DNA of 64,000 nt from Bimuria novae-zelandiae CBS 107.79. Taxonomy: Eukaryota; Ascomycota; Dothideomycetes; Pleosporales; Didymosphaeriaceae. Position numbers and translations under genes: made by a program. The DNA lies in NCBI GenBank assembly GCA_010015655.1, contig ML976698.1, forward strand, positions 176,282 to 240,281. The letters are read 5' to 3'. Below, piece by piece: positions 34,533-45,100 of this stretch; within the stretch, counting starts at the first letter, position 1; each line of letters begins with the position of its first letter. The notes beneath the pieces are model-generated. The model did not search any database and was not told where the DNA came from. It saw only the letters and a program-made list of their open reading frames with translations.

Positions 34533-34755
34533 TGTAACGAGATAGGCACGGTCGAACACGTGGCCTTCTCTCGCTTATAGAGGTTCCGGCTAGGCTAGGA
34601 TCAAACACTAGCGCTAGTGGCTGACCCTAGCGTATCCTATATATATTATACTATACGAGTAATACTTGGCTTAAGTATTCTCGTGCGTACCTTTTGGTGC
34701 AGGTGAGGAAGTCACATAGTATTGGCTTAGTAAGCGGGGCGCTTACCTCATTACA
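34533..34755. repeat. Solo LTR, 223 bp, with GCAGG target duplication
   Basis: It begins TGTAACGAGATAGGCACGG and ends CTTACCTCATTACA, with inverted TGTAA/TTACA ends. Exact GCAGG copies flank it (34528-34532, 34756-34760). It resembles none of the other LTRs here. The size would suit a Copia-type element, but without internal sequence the superfamily is a guess. Confidence 0.8.
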
Positions 34756-35635
34756 GCAGGATAGATTAGACTTAGTTTAATTAGTCTTAGCAAGAGCTAA
34801 ATAAGTAATAATAATTAAAGTATAGCTTTGTTTAGCTTATAGAGCGCCTTTTATAGTAATATACTACAAGCGTCTATTTTTCTTTTATTACTAGTAATAA
34901 TTAGCTACCTAAAGCTTCTTATTCTCCTCTAATAAGATTATTACTAAGTTCATTACTAGCTAGTAGCTTTTAATAAGCTAGGTAATAGTAACGCTTATAG
35001 GGCTTTAAAATTATCTTTAGAAGTAATTACGTATAAGTCTAGCTTACTTTTTAAGCTAAGTAATAGTATAAGGCGTCTTAGCTATCCACGCTACCTTAGC
35101 ACCTACTATCCCTAATAAAGATAGTGTCCTAACTACTATTAGGCATGATAGGACACGTTCTAAATAAGAAGGGATAAGCCCTATTACTTAAAAACTACTT
35201 TAGATATTCTATTCTATAAAGACAGCCCTACGAACACGTAGGTAGATAGACAGATAGGAACTCCTCCTTGTTAATATAAAAGACACCTTAGCAGGCAAGC
35301 TTAGCAATCTTATATTTATATACTATCTTAAGAGGTAAGAAATAGCTAATATTTAGGGGCTATAGGAGATAGCTCGTGTGTACAGGCATATAGAGGCTAA
35401 TTATCTTATATTTAGTATAGTAGTTATTAAACTTAGGTGTTACATAGCTACTATACCTATTAAGGATAAGTAGCTAATAGGTGCTTACTATATAAGCCTC
35501 TATATGCCTGTTAAAATACTATAGCTAGGTAAGACTTAAGTTATCTATTATCTACCTATTATTACTAATAGTAATTACCTAACTATTAGGTAGCTCGCGA
35601 TACTAGCAAGCCTAGTAAAGCTTATTAGCTTAGAT

Positions 35636-35914
35636 TATTATAAGGCGCTCACACCTGGTTCTAATCTAGATTAGGGTAGTAAGGTATCGTAGTGCTTCAC
35701 GGATTATTTAATAGTATAAGTTAATGCGACACTTAGCGCGTAGCTAGACAATCTAATCTTATAATAAATAAGATAACTATTAGTCTGTAGGAGAACGTAC
35801 TCGCATAGAAAATATATAAGTTAACTATAAGGAGCGTATAAAGGAAACCCGTCCTATATATATATATCTTGCTTACTTAGTTACTTAGTACTACTAATTA
35901 ACTAAGTAGTTACA
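35636..35914 (-). repeat. LTR-like fragment of the G3-related family
   Basis: Reverse-complement match to the G3 LTR (AAGGCGCTCACACC, then CACTTAGCGCGTAGCTAGAC, then ATATATAAGTTAACTATAAGG). Ends near TATTATAAGG and AGTTACA are tentative, and no target duplication was found. Confidence 0.65.
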
Positions 35915-36640
35915 TAATCTCGAGGCTAGCTTCTTAGCGTACTTGTTAACCTATTCCTTGGCCGCCTGTCCTTATAAGCGCCTATCCCTTGTTATCTTAC
36001 TTTTAGTTCGAAATAAGGATAATAAAGAGTAAAATAGACTACTTAAATACGTAGATAGTCTTAATTATTATAACTTAGTTATAATTACTTAGCTATACGT
36101 TAATTGCTCTACTAATAGTATCTAATCTTATTACTACTTTTAACGTTATAACAATACCTATTATAAAGCTAGTCTTATTAAAATTATATATATCTCTATC
36201 CTATATGCCGTAGGCCTGGCAGGTATCCTCTACAAGCTTATACTAGGCAGAGATCTTGATAGGATCCTTATAAAGGGTATGCTAACTATAGAACTTTTTA
36301 TTTTATTTTATTTATAGCTCTTACTAAGTTTTAATAAAGCGCGATACCTAGTATTTGCCTATAAGCTATAGGGAAAGAATCTAGCTACATATAATAAGTA
36401 AATTATCTACTATCTATCGTACATTAATAATTTAGGGTAGAAAATATTGTTAATCTAGGTCTAGGATCTACTAAATAAGAAACTACTCTTTAATAGGGTA
36501 TAGCTTTTATTTTAGGCGTTAGCTTACGCCTAAAGTAAGATACTATTAACGCATTACGTTAGGGTAGATTAATTAATATTATAAAGCTTTATAGTATAGT
36601 AATAGCTTAAAATTTACTTATTCTAAATTATATAAGTTAA
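35915..36640 (-). other. 5' half of Fot1-like B, unreadable
   Basis: This AT-rich, RIP-mutated stretch belongs to element B by position. About 100 bp near 36150-36250 is closely similar to 63250-63330, so another copy of this family probably lies at the right edge of the window. Confidence 0.5.
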
Positions 36641-37284
36641 TAAAGATATCCTAGCTTCTTTTTGGAGCTTCTGGGTATGCGGTGTGGTGGGTATTATGTG
36701 TTTAATATAGAGACGCGTCGCGATTTTGGTGAGGTGGCTTACTAACTAATATGGCGCACTGACTGATAAAACACGTTAGGTTAAAAAGCTAGTGTTTTAT
36801 TATTATAACCTACGCATTCGCAACTTAATTACGGCTAATAATACTAAGTTTTTTGACCTGTCAGAAGTGCCCGAACAAGTTAACGCCGACGAACATGAAG
36901 ATGATGGCCAATTGCTCGATTATCCGACCGAACAAGTACATGAAGAGCGTCCCAAAGATCTAGAAAATACCCAGCATACATAGATTCAATTGCATCTGGT
37001 TCTATATGTAATAATTAGACCAAGAAAGGCACCGATTGGCTTAATTCACCGTGCCAAGATTGTACCAAAATACCAGTAATACCGGGATGGCTTGAAAATT
37101 ACGGTAATCCGACATCCCTAATGGTAAGACACCGTAAATCTAGATGCGGAAGAACGGCACATAGAATTGCAGAGACGAAAGCGAACGCTAAATTCCGCAA
37201 TTTCATTGTACGATGATGGGAAATTGTGGGTGGGGTGCATCCAGAGTAACTTCGATCCCAACAAATAGAAACGAACGGCCCAGA

Positions 37285-38880
37285 CTAGAAGCAGAACCAA
37301 CCGCCGATCCTCTTTCCCCAGCTTTTCAAATCCTTCTTCTCCGGCTCGATATCGTCTTTCGTATACACATCTGTCACGAGGTCCATGTCGTACGTCCTGA
37401 CAAACTTTGTCTTCTTGATCAATTTCCAGCAAACAAACATGAGCGCAAAGACGGGCAGCTGGATGTAGTAGCTGACGAAGTCCACAGGCACGAAAGTAGG
37501 ACTGAAACAAGACCAGCCTTGTACGAGTACTAGGAAGCTGTTGAGACCCACCGCGATGATAGGCCCCCATGGGTAGGTCCAGTTCTTGAAAGGTAGCAAG
37601 TGTTCCTTGTTCTGAGCCTTGAGGCCGGCGCGGAAGCGGAGCGACGCGATGCCGATACTGATCCAGGAGAGCTGATTGGAGACACCGACAATGTTTTGCA
37701 GCCATGTCCAGAGCTGGCCTGCGCCAATGAAACTCGCGCCGAAGAGAAGTCCGGATATGACGCTGGTGAAAAGGACGGCAACCCATGGCACTTGAAAGCG
37801 GGTCAACTTGGTGAATACGTGCGGCGCGTGGCCATTAACACCTAGGGTGTAGAGAAGGCGGCTTCCTGCGAACAAAGCATGATTCCCGGCGGAGACAACG
37901 CTGGTGAGGATAACAGCGTTGACAAAGGATCCTGCGACGTTTGACCCAGCCATCTGGAATGCGATCGTGAATGGGGAAGTTGCCGTGCTCTTCGTTTTGA
38001 GACCTGGCGTGTTGTATGCGACATTGAAGCCGATCATAATTGCCGACAGAATGTAAAAGAGCAAGATACGCCAAAAGACATTCTTCACCACGCGTGGAAG
38101 TTGTCGTGCAGGGTCGCGAGTCTCGCCTGCAGTTATCGCAATAGACTCAGTGCCACCGTAGGCAAAAGACGCTGTCACGAAAACAGATGCGAAGCCGCCG
38201 ATACCACCAACAAAAGGTGCATCGCCGATTCGCCAATTCTTTGCGCCGATGTATTCATGCGCCGTGTTCCCGCCTGCATTTACTGCGATGCTAAGGATGA
38301 TGAAAATGATGATGGTGACGACTTTCAGCAGGCAAAGCCAGTACTCCAGTTCGCCGTATGCGCGAACATTGATGATGTTGGCTGCAACGATCAACACCCA
38401 CACAATCAGCCCCAAAGCGTACCAGGGGAAGGTATCGGTCCAGTAATCCATCAAAAGCTGAAGTGCGACAAGGTCGGCGGCCGTTGCTACTGCGTCGTTG
38501 AACCAGTAGTTCCAGGTGAGGGCGAAACCAAAAGCGTCGTCGACGTAGCGACCTGCGAAAGTACAGAAAGATCCAGCAACCGGGACAAAGGCAGCCATCT
38601 CTCCCAAGCACATCATCGTCACGAAAACGATCCCTCCCACAATCGAATAGCATAGGACTAGCGAGGCAGGCCCACCAGTCGCAAGCGCTTTTCCTGTCCC
38701 CAGAAACAGACCTGTGCCGATCGTCCCTCCAATTGCGATCATTTGAACTTGTCGCGGTGAAAGCGCGCGGCGCAGCTTGTCCGCAGCTACGATGTGTTCA
38801 TGGTCGCGGGGGTAATTGTCGTACTCGGGAGCCGCTGGATGGGTGCCTTCGTAGTACGGTCCTTTCTCTGTGTCCGCCAT
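37285..38880 (-). CDS. Amino-acid permease of the fungal YAT/AAT type (APC superfamily)
   Basis: A plasma-membrane proton symporter for amino acids, 531 aa from the Met at 38880 (MADTEKGPYYEG). An in-frame Met at 38925 would add 15 residues but fits the family less well. The cytosolic N-terminus leads into LRRALSPRQVQMIAIGGTIGTGLFLGTGKAL, the signature first helix whose GGTIGTG loop contacts the substrate amino group. Further family blocks are LGEMAAFVPVAGSFCTFAGRYVD, ALTWNYWFNDAV, AYGGTESIAITAGETRDPARQLPRVV and ALFAGSRLLYTLGVNGHAPH. About twelve hydrophobic segments follow in order. The C-terminus is YTKDDIEPEKKDLKSWGKRIGGWFCF. There is no intron and no lesion. The substrate cannot be told from sequence alone. 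It is the only intact gene between two large transposon blocks; the hAT ends 157 bp past its stop. Confidence 0.9.
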   Translation of the reverse strand: MADTEKGPYYEGTHPAAPEYDNYPRDHEHIVAADKLRRALSPRQVQMIAIGGTIGTGLFLGTGKALATGGPASLVLCYSIVGGIVFVTMMCLGEMAAFVPVAGSFCTFAGRYVDDAFGFALTWNYWFNDAVATAADLVALQLLMDYWTDTFPWYALGLIVWVLIVAANIINVRAYGELEYWLCLLKVVTIIIFIILSIAVNAGGNTAHEYIGAKNWRIGDAPFVGGIGGFASVFVTASFAYGGTESIAITAGETRDPARQLPRVVKNVFWRILLFYILSAIMIGFNVAYNTPGLKTKSTATSPFTIAFQMAGSNVAGSFVNAVILTSVVSAGNHALFAGSRLLYTLGVNGHAPHVFTKLTRFQVPWVAVLFTSVISGLLFGASFIGAGQLWTWLQNIVGVSNQLSWISIGIASLRFRAGLKAQNKEHLLPFKNWTYPWGPIIAVGLNSFLVLVQGWSCFSPTFVPVDFVSYYIQLPVFALMFVCWKLIKKTKFVRTYDMDLVTDVYTKDDIEPEKKDLKSWGKRIGGWFCF

Positions 38881-39257
38881 GTCGAAGTTGAAGCCGCTGA
38901 GAACCCAAGGCGATGACAGCGGCAAAGAAAGAGAGAAAAGGAAGCTTTATTGCTGACGACCGAAGCCTGGTGTTATCTCTCGCCATGGCGCGTTCAAGCA
39001 CGCAATATACTCCGATGCGGATTGGTTGTTATGATGTTGCACGGGCCTATGCGAGGTAGCATTTGAACGGTTTCCGTGTTGGCAGCGCTTGGCTCTCACC
39101 TGCCTAAAGCATGTCGCGCAATGATGAAGGTGCTTGCGGCTAAATTTTCTGCGCCTTGGTGCTTGCATTCGGACGATTAGGTGGCTATGATGCATCTCGA
39201 AGAAGATTTCTGTTGTTCCGTTTGGGTGCTCTAGTGTTGTGCGGGAAAGCCCACACT
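38881..39257 (-). promoter_or_regulatory. Upstream region of the permease gene
   Basis: About 380 bp of normal composition between the permease start and the TIR of the next transposon, so the promoter is short or was cut by that insertion. No site was assigned. Confidence 0.45.
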
Positions 39258-39259
39258 TA

Positions 39260-40560
39260 CCGTGCCGAGACAGTCCGTGCGCAGAGACAGTCAATGCGCG
39301 CCCCAACAATGCAACCCCTTAACTTTGACGCGACGCAACTCTACTAATATAGATTTAATTAATGCTATAATTATAGCTATTAAATTGCTAGAACTAGGAG
39401 AAGATTTTACGTATATAGAAATTATAAAAAGATTTAGTGTTATACGCTCTACGTTAACGCGTAGGCACTAACGCGTTACGCAGGCGCGCACACTCGCTAG
39501 CAAGAATTACTAAAACCTTAACTATTAATAAGAGAAGGAGCTCCTACAATATATATAGTATCTTACTAATAGAGGTGTACTTCTTACACGTTAAATAATA
39601 CAGAACTTTATATTAATTATTACTAAAAAGGACGTTTTATATAATAGGTTAATTATTTTATTAGGCGCCACTATAACTCTTTAATCTTATAATAAATAAT
39701 TAAGCTTAATAGTAATTACTATAACGCTAATTTAAAAGCAAAATATAAGCTTTACTTTAAGTTATTTTTATAAAAAGATCATAAAGTATAGTGTAGAGCC
39801 TTAGTATATATATAATATAGACAAGAAAGGTTTCCTCCTTAGTATTACTAGCTAATAAAAAAGGATCTTTAATAGGCCTTTATATAAGAGTCGCTAAGTT
39901 AGGCAGACTATATAAAATAGTAGTTTATAGTAGGTCTTGCTTATTGCATGTATATACGCTAATAAATTTATTATCAATATATTATTAATATATTAATCTA
40001 ACGCTAAGAGTCTATAATTAAGCAAAGTAGAACAAATTAATTCTTAATACTATATAGTCTTTATTACCTTATTGCCTTCTAGCTAGTTAAATAACGAGAT
40101 AGGCTTTTAATAGCTCTAATAAGTATTTAATTACTATATATAAGAGAAAGCTAAGAAGGCTTCATAAGCGTACTAACTTTTAATCTTTAATAGGTATAGA
40201 TTTTACATTACTATAGATTTTATTAACTATTATGACTTAAATTAAATCTTTTTAACTATATTTCCCCCTTATTTAACGCATAGGTTATAGCTTTTTAACG
40301 TGTATATATTTAAGTCTTTCTTAGCTATCTACTCTAATAAGCTTACCGCCTATTTCTATAAACTAAGAACTAACTAAGTTATAGACTTTAAAAATATACT
40401 ACTTTTAAGAGTACTCTTTTTTTGTTACCTTACTATATATTAATAGGGCTATAGATAAAACGTGTAAAGGTATACAAGCTAGCGCTAGTGCTTTGGCAAC
40501 GGCACAGCCAAGGTATTATGTATACTAAAGATGTCGTAATATGTACCTTACTACTTATAG
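39260..40560 (+). mobile_element. Fot1/pogo-type element C, left end with transposase relic
   Basis: After TA (39258-39259) the sequence starts CCGTGCCGAGACAG, close to the TIR start of the inner pogo element (CCGTGCCCGACGGG). Subterminal direct repeats GACAGTC..TGCGC appear twice, a layout like the other pogo TIRs. The plus-strand relic reads LLELGEDFTYIEIIKRFSVIRSTLTRRH (psq-type helix-turn-helix, 39360-39471), then LTNRGVLLTRQIIQNFI, and near 39820 a YNIDKKGFL block typical of these transposases. Its right TIR was not found, so the element is truncated or interrupted. Confidence 0.7.
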
Positions 40561-41600
40561 TTGCTAGTTCTACTTTAATAATAAGAATAATGTAGTTATA
40601 AAACTATAGTGTAAATCTTAATACGCTATTATAGCTTATTTATAGCGCTTAAACTATTATAGGATTAGCGAGCTATAGTATTCACTATAGTCTTTAAATT
40701 TAATTTTACATAATACATAATTATTCTTAATAAGCTATTATATAGTGGTAAGTTATAAGTTTTAAATATTAAAGTTGCTTCGCTTATTAACTATAGCTTA
40801 CGTAATAGGTACGTCCTTTTTTATCGCGTTAAAAATAGTTAGCTAATTACTTAGTAGCTATAATAGGTACTTCTTGCACGTAGTTAGGCCATAGCTATAC
40901 TTTTAATTACCTAGGTGCTTTACTATAAAGCTTATAGTATTTATTACCTAAATTATGCTACTTATTAGCGAGTTGTAGGGGTAGAAGCGACATATAAAGC
41001 AGGTACACTTAGGCTTATTTGCTATGGTTTATATAAGACTTTACTTTAATATAATATAATAGCTATACTAAAAGACCTAGCTCATTTAACTAATACAAGT
41101 ATACTATAGTATCTTGTATCCACCTAGCTTTTCTTAATTAATACTAGTATTATTATTTATAAAGCGCCTATTAAAGCCAATACTAATAATATTATTATTT
41201 CTTTTATTAAAGTCTTTATAGCTACCTTCAACGCTAATAAAAGCGTTAATAATACCTATAACTCTAGTAACTATAGCTTTTACGGCTGCTATAAGGCATC
41301 TATACTTAGCTAATAAGTAGGTTATTAGCAGGCACGGCTAGCTAGCTAGCTACTTATAATAGTAGCGCGATTAGCTACGTTTTAGGTAGCTTTATTAGCT
41401 AACTAGTAGTGCTAGCTAGTAGTAAGTTACCTTTAATAGCCTGCTAGATAAGTACTTTCTAATGCTTATTACGATCTTTACATTTATTAGTTACCTCTAT
41501 AGTGCTACTAGCGCGTTAAGGGGGGATCTTAGGCTATTAGTAAGCCTATCAGGCAGTAAAGGTAGTAAAAAGTACGTAATAAGTTAACTAGGCTGGTAAA
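40561..41600. other. AT-rich degraded sequence, unidentified
   Basis: RIP-type TA-rich sequence with no readable frame. It probably holds the end of element C and other relics. GCTAGCTAGCTAG and AGCAGGC/GCCTGCT inverted motifs lie at 41325-41450, but ends and target duplications are unclear. Confidence 0.4.
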
Positions 41601-41601
41601 T

Positions 41602-42085
41602 GGGTCAGGGTTAGATTAGGATTAGGTTATATTATATAAGAACCTAATCCTAACCTAACTTTTTCAGCACTAGTGTGAGTTAGAGTTTATTTAAAATTAA
41701 GTTAAAGTTAGGTTATATTATATAAGAAACTAACCTTAACCTCACTTTAACTTAACCCTAACCTAATCCTAACCTAATATTATAAGATAAGAAAGTATAA
41801 CTTTTTTTTATACAAAAGTATTAGAGGCTTAAGTATTACTAAGACTTATTACTATAATAAATAGCTATTATAATTAAATTATTAACGAATCTAAGAAATC
41901 TTTTATATACTAAACGTTAGGCCTAACCTAATATAGTTAGTATAACTTTAACCTAACCCTAACCTAACGCTTTGATAACCTAATCTAACCTTAACTTAAA
42001 CTTAATCTAATATCTATGCGACCCTAACCTAACCCTAACCTAATATCTATACGATCCTAATCTAACCTTAACCTAAGCCTAGTAA
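41602..42085. repeat. Telomere-like CCTAA(C) repeats with two hairpins
   Basis: Irregular runs of CCTAACCCTAACCTAATC and its complement. An inverted repeat at 41610-41660 (TTAGATTAGGATTAGGTT against AACCTAATCCTAACCTAA) encloses TATTATATAAG. A second, similar hairpin lies at 41693-41760. Unidirectional runs follow at 41740-41785 and 41935-42075. CCCTAA is the usual fungal telomere unit, but the mixed 5- and 6-bp spacing and the hairpins differ from a simple telomere. Confidence 0.6.
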
Positions 42086-42109
42086 CATATCTTATAAGCG
42101 CTAGATAGC

Positions 42110-45100
42110 TATAAAGCTTTATAAGACTTATTATTAGGTCCTTAACCTAAAGGAGACGTTAGCTACTATAAAGAAAAAAGGGCGTTATTATAAGCTAAAA
42201 GAAATTATATTAATAAAAAAATTAAAAAAGCTAAAGCGTGCTACTAGAATCTTTAACCCTTTTTCTTTTAAAAGTATAGTTACTAGCGTCCTTGCTTTAA
42301 CTTTACTACTACTACCTATATTTAACTTAGGCTAGTTATAGGCTAACTTATTTATTCCTTTTAATCCTTTTATATCTTTTAACTTTTTTAAGTTCTTTAC
42401 TAATCTAGTTATAGCGCTCTTAGATGCTCTTCGTGGAACTTCTCTACCGTTATCTTATAGTTTATAAGGTTTTATACTAGTTCCTACGTATTATGGTTCT
42501 CTAGCTATCCTTCCTATTTTACTAGATGCTTATACTAACGTCTGATCTTCTATAGGTCCCTAGTTACCTTAACCTTATACGTTTTATTTATAAGTTCTAG
42601 TTACGATTCTAGCTCGGCGTCTGGTGGTGCTAGTTCTAATAATAATTTGTAGAAAACTAGGTGTATACGTATATTTATAAGTAATTATAGTTTGAAATTA
42701 ATTAGGCCTCTAACTTCTTAAATTTAACGGATCTTTGTAAGTTATTAGCTTATATCCGTGATTAGCATAGTATAGCAAGTACCCCGTAGTCGCTAATCTT
42801 GCGCTATTATATACTAGTTAAGCTATTAGTAGTAGCTAGTAGCGTAACTTAATTATCCTATAGCTTATTTACATATATCTAAAGGTATTATTTTAATAAC
42901 TAATTAGTTTATTTTATCTATCTATCCATTTCTAAATAGAAGCTCGTCGTGAGCTTATGCTTAATACCTAATATAGTAGTAAACGTGGTCTAATATAAAG
43001 ATGTGAATATCTTAGTTCTATTAGTATTAAACTTCTCTCGTTATCTAACTTAAGATATAAGTTTTTATTTTACTCTACAAGCTAACTCTTTAGCTAATAT
43101 AGCCTCCTTAATTAGTATAAACTTTAATTTCTTAGTAGGGTAGTCTACTATAACTAGAATAGCGTTATAGGGGCATTTATTCCTTAGTGCTAATAATATT
43201 GGAAGCTTTATAATAAAGTCTATAGTTACGCTAGACTACGGTGCTAGGGGTGGCTATAGTAGTTATAAAAGGCTATAGGGCTTATACCTTTTAGACTTAT
43301 TTTTATAAAAAGCTCAATAGTTACTTAATACCTTTTATACTATTTATTATAGCCTAGTGATGGCGTATTTATTCGCGACTTAGCACGTTATTTTTATAAT
43401 TTTTAGGTATTCCTACTCTTTTGCTTTATATAGTTTTTTAACTAATAGCGGTGCCTTTTAAGTGCTTATTTATACCCTGTCTTAGTAATCGCGCATAGGT
43501 AACTTTATAGCCTAATTAAAATTATATACGTATTAATTATTATTTATAAGCCTTCCGTGGCCCTAGAAGTTAGCTATAGGTAGTTTATAATAAGTAAGGT
43601 CTACGCGTCGCGCGTCTAGCGCGGGCGTAAGCTATATCTTATTATAGCAAAGGGTTGTGTCCTTTACATAGGCTAGAATTATAATATAGTTACCCTTATT
43701 ATCTTCTTCTACTAGATCTAATTGCCTACTAAGTAAGTTTAGTACCGCGTTTATATTCCCTGGCAGGTGCGTAATGCGGAAGATAAATTCTACTATTTAC
43801 TTAAACTATCTAGCTTATTATTAATTAAGCTTCTTCGTTGTAGTAAAACGCGTAAAGTTAAGATAGTTAAAGAATATCTTTATTTAGTATTTAGCTCTTT
43901 AAGCTGCGCTTTCTATTACTTAAAATAGGTAATAATTATAAGTAGTTTTTATTATGGATTTTATAGTTAAGCTTTGCTCCTAAAAGCTTTCTTATATAGT
44001 AAAAGACTAGTCTTTACTTTTTATTATTATATTTCTATAGTAGTACGATCCCTAGCGCATAGTCTAATGCGTTAGTATAGATATAGTGTTACTACTTTAG
44101 GTTATATATTTATAGTAGGGGTGCTATTAAGAATAGGTACTTTAACTATTTAAAACCTTCTTTTTTTATCTTTTATAGAGGTCGCTATTTTCTCGTCTTT
44201 ATAGGTTTTATTAGTAGAGCGGTGACCTTGAAGTAGTTCTTAATAAATTTATTTTAAAAGTTAGTAAAGTCCAAAAAAATTAAATATTTTTTATTAACTT
44301 TAGTAGTAATTATTTTTCTATTATTATAATTATTTTTAGGTCTATCTTAACACCTTTTCGGGATATGACAAATCCCAGATATTCTGTTTCTAAGACATGG
44401 AACTCGCATTTCTTGGGGTGCAGGAGCAATCAATATTCCTGCAATTTTCGTAATACTTTGCGAACGTGTTCCTTGTATTCTTCTAGTGTCCCTCTCGAGT
44501 ATATCAATACATTATCGAGGTACGCTGTGCAGAATACGTCCAAGTATTCGTGTAGTACTTAGTTTATAAGCTCTTAAAAGGTTACTAGGACGTTTATTAG
44601 CCTTATTAGTATAATTATATATTTAAAAAAGCTATATTGCGTGTAAAAGGCTATTCTCTACTTATATTCTTTTATAATTTATATTCTATAGAATTTATCC
44701 TAAATATTAAACTTAGTAAACTACTTAGCTCCTTAGAGTTCATCTATAGGTTCTATTATTAGCGGTAATAAGTAGTAGTTCTTAGTTATTATAGCATTTA
44801 GCTATTTATAATTTATATAAAGTTGTAGCCGACTGTCTTTCTTAGGCATAAAGAGTATAGGAAAGGCTATAGGACTCTAATTAGGCCTCTATTTCTTAAA
44901 ATAAAATTTTTCTTTAATAGCTCCTTTAGCTCTTTTTTTTTACTTATAAGTAAAAGGTTATAAGTACTTTAGCTATAATTTTACTTCTTTTACTAGTAGT
45001 ATCTTATAATCCCACGCCTAGTATTTAGGCAAAATAGTCTTATTATATTTCTGAAATAAGTCTATAAACACTTAGTATTCTACTAGTAGACTAGGGTCTT

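Larger units (their letters stand above)
34331..36776 (-). mobile_element. Fot1-like element B, beside element A
   Basis: The TIR starts ACGTGTTTTATTAGTTAGTG at 34331, and its inverted copy ends at 36776 with a few C/T changes. TA flanks both (34329-34330, 36777-36778). The transposase relic is on the minus strand: at about 35405-35255 it reads MPVHTSYLL, LNISYFLPLKIVYK and CQ/STOP-GVFYINKEEFLSVYLP, parallel to element A, so the two are relatives. It holds a solo LTR (34533-34755) and an LTR-like fragment (35636-35914). The first ACGTGTT bases of the TIR are shared with A. Confidence 0.78.
18942..37120. mobile_element. hAT-superfamily element, outer shell of a four-level nest
   Basis: The ends are imperfect TIRs: TAGGGATGCCG at 18942 and, on the opposite strand, TAGGGATGTCGG at 37120. 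An exact 8-bp target duplication ATGGTAAG stands at 18934-18941 and 37121-37128; 8 bp is the hAT signature. Subterminal copies of TACGGTAAT cluster at about 18955-19005 and recur near 37100, as for hAT transposase-binding repeats. Without nested insertions only about 190 bp on the left and 340 bp on the right remain, so this is a short non-autonomous or deleted hAT. A 63-codon frame at 36792-36983 is acidic and of unknown meaning. The element landed 16 bp beyond the Tc1 element and ends 157 bp past the stop codon of the permease gene. Confidence 0.85.

Noticed and set aside
44365..44562. 65-codon plus-strand frame in G5
   Set aside because: It is the complement of the RT of G5; it is open only because this patch escaped RIP.
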